A stretch of DNA of 64,000 nucleotides from Lachnospiraceae bacterium (GTDB lineage Bacteria > Bacillota > Clostridia > Lachnospirales > Lachnospiraceae), in contig JAGAMF010000005.1 of assembly GCA_017624855.1 (NCBI GenBank), positions 372,001-436,000 on the forward strand, read 5' to 3'. The notes beneath the pieces were generated by a model. The model was not told the DNA's origin, did no database searches, and was given only the letters and a program-made list of their open reading frames with translations. Below are positions 33,194-41,890 of the stretch, piece by piece. Within the stretch, counting starts at the first letter, position 1. Each line of letters begins with the position of its first letter. The position numbers and the translations under genes are program-made.

Positions 33194-34459
33194 GTGGAAC
33201 AAGGCAGTAAGAATATGTTTTCTTGTAAATACGGCAATGAGCCGGCAGATTTGAAATTATTATTGATTTATTTTATAAAGCGAATCAGATTTTTGATTTA
33301 TTTTACCGTATTCGGTGCCCTTATTTTTGCTTCGCTTTATTACATGAAGACTTTTGTTTTTGTGGATGAACACGAATATGTGGCAACAGGGGAATTGTAT
33401 CTTGTTTATGCCGATGATGTTCGTTTGGATAATGTGTATATTAACGATTACACATGGCAGAACCTTGTAAAATCAGATAAGGCAGTGGAATATGCCATGG
33501 GTGAGATTTATTCCAATGTTACCGAAGAAGAGTTGCGGGAGTCCGTGACTGCGGGCTTGGTTTCGGATGTTCGTTTTGTTACTCTGACCGTAAAGACCAA
33601 GGATCCTGAGCTTTGCGTGGAGATTGCTCAGGCTTACCAGGCAGCAATCAAGAAGCTTGGTGAAGAGATGGTAGATATTGAAGCCATAACCGTTTTCACG
33701 GATGCGGATACGGCGGAGGAGGTAAAGGTTGACAATCGTATTGCCAGAATGGCCATAACCGGTGGTGTGATTGGATTTATCTTATCCTTTTTCTGGATTA
33801 CTCTTCAATATGTGTTTGATGATTCCGTTTATGTGGCATCTCAGTTTGAAAGAAGATTTGGGGTTCCGGTGATAGGAATCAGCTTAAAAACTAAAGGAAA
33901 TGAAACAATCAATGAGAATTTGGTAGGGCAGAAGAAACGAGTTGATAAGTCAAGATTGTGGGGACGACAGGCTATTAAGCTTAATTATGCCGTATTTACC
34001 AAGGGGTGTAAAAAAATTGTTGCAGCCGATACTTCTTTGAATGGTAAAACCGAGTTTGCTTTTGGCTTGTTAAGGGATGCCAAGCAGAAACTTGAGCAGG
34101 ATGAGCTGCTTGCCATTGCTATGGGAAATATGAAGGAAGAGGATGCATTTTTTACATCTGACGATTATGTGTTAATGAAAGTTCCTTCCATAAATGAGGA
34201 TGCAGAGGCGGTAGTGGAATGTGCCAAGGCGGACGGCGTAATTCTTATGGTGCAGGCGGGCACTCACAATGGTAAGCTTTTAGAGCGTGCCATGGATTTG
34301 TTGGTTAAGCAGAATTGTAAAATTTTAGGTGCCTTAATCTATGAAGGCGATGCATCTCTGTTAAAGATGTACTATTACGATCCGCTTTTATGGAAGAATA
34401 CAAATCATCAGGATGAAGAAGCGGATGATGATGACTTTAAATTCGAAGATATCTTTTAG
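33194..34459 (+). CDS. Chain-length determinant protein with degenerate BY-kinase-like domain
   Basis: A 421-residue Wzz-like protein. Membrane segments at about 32-53 and 190-210 border an extracytoplasmic part rich in Asp/Glu. The C-terminal cytosolic half resembles the BY-kinase/MinD-like ATPase fold (KKIVAADTSLNGKTEFAFGL, DAEAVVECAKADGVILMVQA, NCKILGALIYEGD). The usual P-loop SxxPGEGKS is reduced to DTSLNGKTE, and the tail is acidic (EADDDDFKFEDIF) rather than a tyrosine cluster, so kinase activity is doubtful. The start is a GTG with GGGGG some distance upstream. It should set glycan length with EpsG or the ligase-like protein. Confidence 0.8.
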   Translation: MEQGSKNMFSCKYGNEPADLKLLLIYFIKRIRFLIYFTVFGALIFASLYYMKTFVFVDEHEYVATGELYLVYADDVRLDNVYINDYTWQNLVKSDKAVEYAMGEIYSNVTEEELRESVTAGLVSDVRFVTLTVKTKDPELCVEIAQAYQAAIKKLGEEMVDIEAITVFTDADTAEEVKVDNRIARMAITGGVIGFILSFFWITLQYVFDDSVYVASQFERRFGVPVIGISLKTKGNETINENLVGQKKRVDKSRLWGRQAIKLNYAVFTKGCKKIVAADTSLNGKTEFAFGLLRDAKQKLEQDELLAIAMGNMKEEDAFFTSDDYVLMKVPSINEDAEAVVECAKADGVILMVQAGTHNGKLLERAMDLLVKQNCKILGALIYEGDASLLKMYYYDPLLWKNTNHQDEEADDDDFKFEDIF

Positions 34460-34484
34460 AATTTATGGATAAGAGGAATGCAAT

Positions 34485-35285
34485 ATGCAGCTGGAAATGT
34501 TGATTTCTTCGGTGAATGCCGTACCTGCCGAATTGACAACTAAAATGAATATACAGTGCGATGCGGTTTTGGTGAATCAGTGCGATATGGATGCGGATGA
34601 AAGCTTTACGCAGCAGAATCGAACCGTCAGAGTGTTTTCCCGCAATGAGCGAGGCGTTGGTAAAAGCCGTAATCTTGCGTTAAAACATGCCCAAGGCGAT
34701 ATATTATTGTTTTCGGATGAGGACATTGTATACAAGGACGGATATGTTTCTTTGATTTTAGATGAATTTGAAAAACATCCGGAAGCGGAGCTGTTACTGT
34801 TTAATGTTGAGGTGTGTCCGGAGCGAAAAACCTACTGGAATGAAGGATTTTTCCGGGTAAAGTGGTACAACTGCGGGAGATACCCTGCGTATAGTATTGC
34901 CGTGCGAAAAGAAGCTTTGGATAGAAGCAAAGTAAAATATTCCGAACTGTTTGGCGGCGGAGCCAAATACAGTAACGGCGAAGACAGCTTGTTTTTAAAA
35001 GAATGTGCGGACAGTGGCATTAAGATGTATGCTACAGATGTGGTAATCGGTAGAGAAGAAGCCAGAGAATCTACATGGTTTCACGGATATACTGAAAAGT
35101 TTTTCTTTGACAGAGGCGTTTTGTTTGCCTTCCTTTACGGAGGGCTTGCTTGGATCTGGGCATTGCGTTTTGTGTGCACCAAGAAAGAAATGCTTCAGGG
35201 AGAAATTAAAAGAAAACAGGCCTATCGTCTGATAAAGGCCGGTATTAAGCAGGGAAAAGCAGAAAAGAACCTGTTGAAAGGATAG
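34485..35285 (+). CDS. Divergent GT2-like glycosyltransferase
   Basis: A 266-residue protein with a GT-A-like body: GVGKSRNLALKHAQGDILLF leads into SDEDIVYKDGYVSLILDEFE, where DED replaces DxD, and GAKYSNGEDSLFLKECADSG carries the ED(S) of the catalytic base region. The classical VSVIxPxYN opening is missing; the N-terminus LEMLISSVNAVPAEL is unusual. A hydrophobic segment near 215-232 (FAFLYGGLAWIWALRF) may anchor it to the membrane. It is 25 bases after the chain-length gene and 18 before epsG. Substrates are unknown. Confidence 0.8.
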   Translation: MQLEMLISSVNAVPAELTTKMNIQCDAVLVNQCDMDADESFTQQNRTVRVFSRNERGVGKSRNLALKHAQGDILLFSDEDIVYKDGYVSLILDEFEKHPEAELLLFNVEVCPERKTYWNEGFFRVKWYNCGRYPAYSIAVRKEALDRSKVKYSELFGGGAKYSNGEDSLFLKECADSGIKMYATDVVIGREEARESTWFHGYTEKFFFDRGVLFAFLYGGLAWIWALRFVCTKKEMLQGEIKRKQAYRLIKAGIKQGKAEKNLLKG

Positions 35286-35303
35286 TAGGAAGGGAGTGAG
35301 AGT

Positions 35304-36404
35304 ATGGCAATCTATATTGTACTGGCAATTGTTACATGTGCACTTGCCATGCTTGTAGAACATCGGGAAACAGCTCCTGCTACCGACAATGTTTCATATC
35401 CGTATGTAGGTCTTACCAGGCAACAACTAAAAAATCGTACATTGCGCGGTGTGATTTTTTGCGCTTTGTTCGGCGTGTCGGCCTGCCGTATTGCCATAGG
35501 TCATGATTATTGGGAGTATACATCAATCTTCAGCCTTATTGAGCAGAACAGACATGTATCTACGGAGTTTGGTTTTAATTGGCTGGTTCGTATATGTCAT
35601 TTCATATTCGGCGCGGATAATTACATTGTTATTTTTGCCATAGTTGCTTTTTTTACCATATTCTTTTTTATAAAAGCAATAAGTAATCAGGCGGATCATT
35701 TTGGATGTTCCTTCTTTCTGTTTATGGCATTTGGATATTATCTTTCCAGCTTTAATTCCATTCGCTATTACCTTGTTTTGGCGGTAGCTTTGTATTCGGT
35801 TAAATATTTGTTGAAAAAGGATTATGTCCGTTTCGTATTGTGTATTTTGCTGGCGGCACCGTTTCACATGGCGGTATTGTTTGTTTTGCTGGCATATCCC
35901 TTGGCTTTACTGAAATGGAATAAATGGAGCATATCGATTGTGGGAGTGTTTACGGCATCTTTACTGCTGTTTCCTAATGTGTATCGCAGATTGATTTTTA
36001 TCTTTTATCCTTTTTACGAGAATTCGATTTATGATACCGGAGAGACATCCACTGTAAATATTGTAAGATGTATAGGAATTCTGGTATTTGCGCTGATTTA
36101 TTATAAAAGTGCCCTAAAAGACAATCGAAGAAATATGTTTTACTTTAATCTGAATGTGGAAGCGTTGATTGTATATGCTTGTTGTTCCTTCATTCCTGTG
36201 GTATCCCGTATCGGTTTCTTTTTGAATATTTTTCATATATTCCTGATTCCGGCGGTTCTGCGCAGTATTCCAAAAAAAGGACAGCGCATTTTCTTTATGG
36301 TTATTGTTATTTTGGCGGGAATCGGTTATTATGCCTTGTTTTTACATTCTTGTAAGGATGACGGCACCAGAATTGTTCCTTATCTGAACTGGATATTGAA
36401 CTGA
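35304..36404 (+). CDS. EpsG family membrane protein (glycan polymerase)
   Basis: A 366-residue polytopic protein with about ten membrane segments. Family features are IGHDYWEYTSIFSLIEQN after the second segment, TEFGFNWLVRICHFIFGADN, and SFNSIRYYLVLAVALYSVKY, all usual in EpsG/Wzy-type polymerases. It would join lipid-linked repeat units at the outer membrane face. GGAAGGGAG precedes the ATG. A second polymerase/ligase-like protein lies at 59817, so the locus may build two glycans or polymerise and attach separately. Confidence 0.87.
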   Translation: MAIYIVLAIVTCALAMLVEHRETAPATDNVSYPYVGLTRQQLKNRTLRGVIFCALFGVSACRIAIGHDYWEYTSIFSLIEQNRHVSTEFGFNWLVRICHFIFGADNYIVIFAIVAFFTIFFFIKAISNQADHFGCSFFLFMAFGYYLSSFNSIRYYLVLAVALYSVKYLLKKDYVRFVLCILLAAPFHMAVLFVLLAYPLALLKWNKWSISIVGVFTASLLLFPNVYRRLIFIFYPFYENSIYDTGETSTVNIVRCIGILVFALIYYKSALKDNRRNMFYFNLNVEALIVYACCSFIPVVSRIGFFLNIFHIFLIPAVLRSIPKKGQRIFFMVIVILAGIGYYALFLHSCKDDGTRIVPYLNWILN

Positions 36405-36421
36405 CAGAAGCGGAGAGAGAA

Positions 36422-37210
36422 ATGGTTCATTTTACGGTAATTACGGTAACCTATAATGCCGGTGATAAGTTAAAAGAAACCGTAACCAACGGGTTGCGGC
36501 AAACATATGATAATTATGAAATACTCATAAAAGACGGTATGTCTACGGACAATTCTCTGTCACTGATACCGGAATCCGAAAAAATAAGGGTGGACATCCG
36601 TGAGGATAAAGGCATATACGATGCCATGAATCAGGCGGTAAAAGAAGCCTTGGGCGAATACATCATTTTCATGAACTGCGGCGATTATTTTTATGATGAA
36701 CATGTTCTGGAAAATGTCGCAAAAGTCATTGAGGAGAATCCCGGGAGAGGCATATACTACGGGGATGCGTATTTTCGATTGAGTAAAGAAGTGATTCATA
36801 TGCCGGGAGAGATTACGGATTTTGTGTGTTTCAGACATATTCCCTGTCATCAGGCCTGTATTTTTGCCAAAGAATTGTTTGAGGATAAGGCTTTTGATTT
36901 AAGTTACAAAATTCGTGCAGATTATGAATTCTTTTTACGGCAATACTATGAGAAAGAGATTCGACCTTTTTACACAGGTTTGGTCATTGCTGATTATGAG
37001 GGTGGCGGATATTCCGAAACCAAAGAAAACCGTCGCAGAGATAAAGAAGAACACAGAGAGATTACGAATAAATATATGCCGAAGAGTAAGGTGAGAAAGT
37101 ATCGTTTTATTATGGTGATTACCTTGCAACCTTTACGGCATTGGTTGGCCCAGAGAAGCTGTTTTGCGGGGATTTATGACCGTATTAAAACAGCCATATA
37201 TAAGAAGTAG
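36422..37210 (+). CDS. GT2 glycosyltransferase (WcaE-like)
   Basis: A 262-residue GT2 enzyme similar in layout to colanic-acid WcaE-type enzymes: HFTVITVTYNAGDKLKETVT, LIKDGMSTDNSLSLIPESE, EDKGIYDAMNQAVKEALGEY and FMNCGDYFYDEHVL, where the N-x-GD motif holds the metal-site aspartate. A basic C-terminal tail (about 215-262) may touch the membrane. It is 17 bases after epsG. The donor sugar cannot be derived from the sequence. Confidence 0.88.
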   Translation: MVHFTVITVTYNAGDKLKETVTNGLRQTYDNYEILIKDGMSTDNSLSLIPESEKIRVDIREDKGIYDAMNQAVKEALGEYIIFMNCGDYFYDEHVLENVAKVIEENPGRGIYYGDAYFRLSKEVIHMPGEITDFVCFRHIPCHQACIFAKELFEDKAFDLSYKIRADYEFFLRQYYEKEIRPFYTGLVIADYEGGGYSETKENRRRDKEEHREITNKYMPKSKVRKYRFIMVITLQPLRHWLAQRSCFAGIYDRIKTAIYKK

Positions 37211-37243
37211 CACAGAGATTTCTTGAAAGAGGAGTTGTCAATC

Positions 37244-38569
37244 ATGAGAGTATTATGGCTATGCAACAGATGCTTGCCTGTTGTTGCTGCACATTTGAAT
37301 ATCGATGCGGGAAATAAGGAAGGATGGCTTGCCGGTCTTTCTGAGCGCCTTCTTGCGGAAAAAAATGAAGAACTGACTTTGGGCGTATGTTTCCCTGCTG
37401 GTAGGGAACTGGCTGAATGGAAGGGCGAGTATGAAGTCACTGCCTATGGTTTTTATGAAGATACTGCTAGACCGGAAAACTATGACGAAAATCTGGAAGT
37501 CAGAATGAAGGAAATCGTGAATGATTTCAAACCGGATATGGTACATATTTTCGGAACGGAATTTCCTCATACATTGGCTATGGTCAGAGCTTTTAACAAT
37601 CCCGGCCGAACATTAATCGGCATACAGGGACTGTGTTTTGTGTATGCGGATGCTTATTTGGAAGGCTTACCCGATGAAGTAATCAAACGTTCCACTTTGC
37701 GTGATATGTTGAAAAAAGACAGTATATTGGATCAGCAGAAGAAATTTTACCGAAGAGGAGCGTATGAACAGAAAGCGCTTGCCGTGACCGGAAATGTAAC
37801 GGGAAGAACGGATTGGGATAAGCACTATACCAAAGAATGTAATGCCAATGTGAAGTATTATTTTATGAATGAAACCTTGCGCTCCAATTTTTATGAGGGT
37901 GTTTGGGATTATAAAAATTGCGAAAAGCATTCCATATTCGTCAGTCAGGGAGATTATCCCATTAAGGGCCTGCATTTTCTGTTGCGTGCCATGAAAGATA
38001 TTTTGGAAGAATATCCGGATACCAAGGTATATGTGGCAGGAAATTGCGTTACCGGTGATGACGGTTTTAAGAAAAAAGTAAAAATGGCATCTTATGGTAA
38101 ATATTTGAAGGAATTAATCGAAGAGAATAATCTTGTGGATCACATTGTGTTCTTGGGGAATTTAAACGCTGAGCAAATGAAAAAACGCTACTTGGAAAGT
38201 AATGTTTTCGTATCTCCTTCGGTTATGGAGAATTCTCCCAATTCCGTGGGAGAGGCCATGATTTTAGGTGTGCCGGTAATTTCCACCAAGGTGGGTGGTG
38301 TGCATAATCTTTTAGAGGATCGAAAAGAAGGAATTCTCTATGAGCCGAAAAATGTGCAGGCATTGTCCAATGCGGTGATTAAAGTGTTTGATGCTTATGA
38401 ATACGAAGATGCGTCCCGAATGCGTCCTATTCGCGTAAAGGAAGAAGAGATAGAAGAAATCAGAGCATATCCGGTAAATGCAAGAGAACATGCATTAAAA
38501 ACTCATAATCCGGATACCAATTATTACAGATTACTGGAAATATATGAGGATATTTGTGCATGCGAGTAA
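37244..38569 (+). CDS. GT4 family glycosyltransferase
   Basis: A 441-residue GT-B enzyme. The N-terminal domain begins MRVLWLCNRCLPVVAAHL and has MVHIFGTEFPHTLAMVRAF; the C-terminal domain has SIFVSQGDYPIKGLHFLLRA, VFVSPSVMENSPNSVGEAMI and LGVPVISTKVGGVHNLLED, with the E-x7-E retaining motif (ENSPNSVGE). The ATG at 37244 is preferred over a TTG at 37223 because AGAGGAG fits it. It overlaps the next GT4 gene by ten bases, so the two are coupled and probably consecutive in the pathway. Confidence 0.92.
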   Translation: MRVLWLCNRCLPVVAAHLNIDAGNKEGWLAGLSERLLAEKNEELTLGVCFPAGRELAEWKGEYEVTAYGFYEDTARPENYDENLEVRMKEIVNDFKPDMVHIFGTEFPHTLAMVRAFNNPGRTLIGIQGLCFVYADAYLEGLPDEVIKRSTLRDMLKKDSILDQQKKFYRRGAYEQKALAVTGNVTGRTDWDKHYTKECNANVKYYFMNETLRSNFYEGVWDYKNCEKHSIFVSQGDYPIKGLHFLLRAMKDILEEYPDTKVYVAGNCVTGDDGFKKKVKMASYGKYLKELIEENNLVDHIVFLGNLNAEQMKKRYLESNVFVSPSVMENSPNSVGEAMILGVPVISTKVGGVHNLLEDRKEGILYEPKNVQALSNAVIKVFDAYEYEDASRMRPIRVKEEEIEEIRAYPVNAREHALKTHNPDTNYYRLLEIYEDICACE

Positions 38570-39732
38570 CATTTGTATCAAATTATATTAACCATCATCA
38601 GATTCCTGTTTCTGAGGTTTTATATGAAAAATGGGGCGAGGGATATCATTTTATCCAGACAGAACCCATGGAGGAAGAACGTATACAGTTGGGCTGGGAT
38701 GTGAACAGCTGTAAGTTACCATATGTATTGGAATATGGGAAAGAGCCGGAGACATGTCGTCATTTAATTATGGACAGCGATATTGTTATTTTTGGTGGTA
38801 CGGATGATGAAAGCTACATTCAGGAGAGACTGAAGGCCGGAAAAATCGTAATTCGTTATTCGGAGCGCTTGTATAGAGAAGGGCAGTGGAAGGCTATTTC
38901 ACCCAGAGGCTTGCGAAAAAAGTATCTTGATCATACCAGATACGGGAAGGCCCCGGTGTATTTGCTATGTTCCGGCGGCTATGTAGCGGATGATTTTAAC
39001 ATTATAAAAGCATATAAAGGAAAAAGATTCCGTTGGGGATATTTTACTGCGTTCGAAGAAAGCTCCTGTGAGGAGCGCCGTAAATGGAAGGAAAGTGATT
39101 GTATACGCATTTTGTGGGCCGGACGATTTATCGGCTTGAAGCATCCCGAAGAAGCGTTGCAGGTAGCGGCAAACTTAAAAAAGAAAGGAATTTCTTTTAA
39201 GCTTACTATGGCCGGTGGCGGTAATATGGATAGTACCCTGAAGGAGTATGTATTAAAACAGGGTTTGGAAGATTGCGTGGAGTTCCCCGGATTTTGTAAG
39301 CCGAGCGAAATTCGCATGATGATGAAGACTTCCCATATTTTTCTTTTTACAAGTAATTATAGAGAAGGCTGGGGCGCGGTATTAAACGAGGCGATGAACA
39401 GCGGATGTGCGGTTGTTGCAAGCCATGCAATCGGTGCAGTACCTTTTTTGCTAAAGCATGAAAAAAACGGTCTTATATATAAAAGTGGCGATGTGGCAGA
39501 ATTGACTGCATTAACCGAAAAGTTATGTCGTGATGAAGAATTGCGGTATAAGCTGGGGGAAGCAGCTTATGAAACCATTGCAACGGAGTGGAATCCCGTT
39601 CACGCGGCGAAGGCATTGATTGACTTGTGCGAGGAGTTGCTACAGGGAACTTTTACCTTCCGTGAAAGTGGGCCTCTTAGTGAAGCTAAGGTCATTAAAC
39701 AGGGTAAAATGTATCGGTATTTGCGTAAATAA
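38560..39732 (+). CDS. GT4 family glycosyltransferase
   Basis: A 390-residue GT-B enzyme. The first domain has MRVTFVSNYINHHQIPVSEV and DIVIFGGTDDESYIQERLKA; the second has IRILWAGRFIGLKHPEEALQ, LTMAGGGNMDSTLKEYVLKQ, TSNYREGWGAVLNEAMNSG (E-x7-E) and AIGAVPFLLKHEKNGLIY. The ATG at 38560 overlaps the end of the preceding GT4 gene; GAGGA is correctly spaced. A TTG two codons earlier is also possible. The C-terminus is basic. It lies in the middle of the soluble glycosyltransferase series of the operon. Confidence 0.92.
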   Translation: MRVTFVSNYINHHQIPVSEVLYEKWGEGYHFIQTEPMEEERIQLGWDVNSCKLPYVLEYGKEPETCRHLIMDSDIVIFGGTDDESYIQERLKAGKIVIRYSERLYREGQWKAISPRGLRKKYLDHTRYGKAPVYLLCSGGYVADDFNIIKAYKGKRFRWGYFTAFEESSCEERRKWKESDCIRILWAGRFIGLKHPEEALQVAANLKKKGISFKLTMAGGGNMDSTLKEYVLKQGLEDCVEFPGFCKPSEIRMMMKTSHIFLFTSNYREGWGAVLNEAMNSGCAVVASHAIGAVPFLLKHEKNGLIYKSGDVAELTALTEKLCRDEELRYKLGEAAYETIATEWNPVHAAKALIDLCEELLQGTFTFRESGPLSEAKVIKQGKMYRYLRK

Positions 39733-39756
39733 ACGACTAAGAAAGGCAGGAGGCCT

Positions 39757-40755
39757 ATGCAGGAATTAATTTCGGTTATTGTACCGATTTACAATGTAGA
39801 GAAATATTTGGAGCGCTCCGTGGGTTCGCTTCTTGGACAAACCTATCGGAATCTGGAAATTATTTTGGTGAATGATGGTTCCACAGACAGAAGCGGTGCT
39901 ATGTGCGATGAATTTGCTGCAAAGGATAACAGAATTAAGGTCATTCATAAACAGAACGGTGGTTCCAGTAGTGCAAGAAACTTAGGAATTGAAGCAGCAA
40001 CAGGAGATTATATCGGGTTCTGTGACAGCGATGATTATACGGAATCGGATATGTATGAGAATCTCCTTTCTGTTATGAAGCAACATGAGGATGCTGTGAT
40101 TGCACAGGCTATGTCCAGTAATTATACTGATGAAGGAGTTTTGGTAAAAGGTCCCTATAAAGATTCCGGAAAAGTGAATTTCCTTACGAAACAGGAAATG
40201 TTTCGACTTCTGATGTTGCATGTGGGAGACAGCTCATTTTGTACAAAGCTGATTAAAGCGGAGTATATGAAGCAGTTCCGTTTTGAAGAAGGTCGGTTAA
40301 ATGAAGATTTTGAACTGGTTATCAGGATGCTTAGTGGAATTTCCGGCGTATATTCCTTGGAAAAGAACGGATATAACATTGTATTGCGCGGAGGAAGCAA
40401 TTCACGCAGTAAATTCGGAGAAGTATTTTATAATTCTTTGATAGAAAACAGCAATCGTGCATTTGGTTTGATGGAAAAGGAATATCCCGAACTGAGGGAG
40501 GAAGGAATCCGTTTTTGGTATTTTCAGAGACTGGATTATATGCTTCATATTCCCGTGTCATATATGAAGAAGTCCAATACGATATGTTGGGATATTATTC
40601 GGGATTTAAAGAAGGGAAGAAAGCAGATTAAATCGAATGCCTTTCTGACCAAGAAGGAGAAACGGAATCTTCTGATTCTCAGTTATGCTCCAAGGATGAG
40701 CAAGCGTTTTCATAATATTATAATGGTGTTTAAAAGAGCACTGGGTAAGGCGTAG
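39757..40755 (+). CDS. GT2 family glycosyltransferase
   Basis: A 332-residue GT2 enzyme of the EpsH/CpsJ type: ELISVIVPIYNVEKYLERSV, IILVNDGSTDRSGAMCDEFA, the NGGSSSARNLGIEAATGDYI segment and FCDSDDYTESDMYENLLS with DSDD. FEEGRLNEDFELVIRMLSG provides the E/D pair of the base region. The C-terminal about 60 residues are strongly basic (KKSNTICWDIIRDLKKGRKQ), suggesting membrane-surface binding. GGCAGGAGG precedes the start. Confidence 0.93.
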   Translation: MQELISVIVPIYNVEKYLERSVGSLLGQTYRNLEIILVNDGSTDRSGAMCDEFAAKDNRIKVIHKQNGGSSSARNLGIEAATGDYIGFCDSDDYTESDMYENLLSVMKQHEDAVIAQAMSSNYTDEGVLVKGPYKDSGKVNFLTKQEMFRLLMLHVGDSSFCTKLIKAEYMKQFRFEEGRLNEDFELVIRMLSGISGVYSLEKNGYNIVLRGGSNSRSKFGEVFYNSLIENSNRAFGLMEKEYPELREEGIRFWYFQRLDYMLHIPVSYMKKSNTICWDIIRDLKKGRKQIKSNAFLTKKEKRNLLILSYAPRMSKRFHNIIMVFKRALGKA

Positions 40756-40810
40756 CCTAAAAATAACACATGATTGAATGCGAAAAGATTTGTAAAGATG
40801 GTAGTTGGAA

Positions 40811-41890
40811 ATGAAAGACAGAATATATGTATGCCATACTTTTTATCATGTATATGTAACCATGCTGAAAGAATTGGCTTTGCCAAAAGAAAAACAGGGA
40901 AAAGCAACCTTGGTTCTCAGCAAAATGTCTAATAATTTTGAGGGAATGAAGGCTCGTATTGATAAAACCGGATATTTTGAAGCGGTAGTGGAGTTCGATG
41001 AAAAAAAAGACTCTTTTTTTCCGGAGCTTGCAAAATATAAAGAAGACAAAGGCAATATTGTCTCAAATATGCTGTCACGTATCAGGTTTACCCGCAAATT
41101 TGCAAAATTGCAGGAAGCATATATGCCGTTGGATTTTAAGGAATACAAAGATATTTATGTATATTGTGATGCAGACCCCATAGGCACATATTTAAATCAG
41201 AAACATATCCGTTACCATGCATTGGAAGACGGATTGAACAGTGTTGCGCATATAGATCATGCACATTTTGATAATCGGAGCCATTTTAAGATGAAGGCTT
41301 TTTTCTCAAAGGTGCTGAATTTAATTTTTATACAGAATGGTTATGGCAAATACTGTATCGACATGGAAGTCAATGATATTTCGGCGATTGAGATTCCGTG
41401 CAAGTATTATGTCGAAGTGAACCGTAAGGCATTAACGGACCGTTTGACGCGAGAAGATAAGGATTTATTATTGCAGATTTTTATTCGCGATATGGATGCA
41501 TTGCGCAGAAAAATGGAAGAGGGCAAGAAGTATGAAAAGAAAGTGCTGATTCTTACGGAACCTCTATGCACTATGGATGTCAGAGAACAAATTTTTAGAG
41601 ATATAATTGCCTTATATGAAAAAGAGGCACAGGTATTTATCAAGCCTCATCCCAGAGACGAATTGGATTATGCAACTATCTTTGCGGATTACCCGCAATT
41701 TGAAGGTTCAATGCCTATGGAGATGTTGAATTTCTTTGATGATTTATGCTTTGATAAGGTGATCGGCGTTTTAACGGAGTTAAAAGCCGTGACTTTTGCC
41801 AAAGAAACGGTACGCTTAGGACCGGATTTTATGGACAAGTATGAGGACCCGGCAATCCACCGGCAGAATGAGAGGATTAACAATGGCTAA
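40811..41890 (+). CDS. GT52/polysialyltransferase-like glycosyltransferase
   Basis: A 359-residue protein resembling GT52 lipooligosaccharide sialyltransferases and relatives: KDRIYVCHTFYHVYVTMLKE at the N-terminus, YIYCDADPIGTYLN-like element (VYCDADPIGTYLNQKHIRYH), and the characteristic AQVFIKPHPRDELDYATIF late in the protein, where the KPHPR(D/E) motif binds the donor nucleotide. Such enzymes use CMP-activated nonulosonic acids, which fits the PseF gene a few genes downstream. The start at 40811 has TTGGAA only, a weak site. It overlaps the PglK-like gene by eight bases. Confidence 0.72.
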   Translation: MKDRIYVCHTFYHVYVTMLKELALPKEKQGKATLVLSKMSNNFEGMKARIDKTGYFEAVVEFDEKKDSFFPELAKYKEDKGNIVSNMLSRIRFTRKFAKLQEAYMPLDFKEYKDIYVYCDADPIGTYLNQKHIRYHALEDGLNSVAHIDHAHFDNRSHFKMKAFFSKVLNLIFIQNGYGKYCIDMEVNDISAIEIPCKYYVEVNRKALTDRLTREDKDLLLQIFIRDMDALRRKMEEGKKYEKKVLILTEPLCTMDVREQIFRDIIALYEKEAQVFIKPHPRDELDYATIFADYPQFEGSMPMEMLNFFDDLCFDKVIGVLTELKAVTFAKETVRLGPDFMDKYEDPAIHRQNERINNG

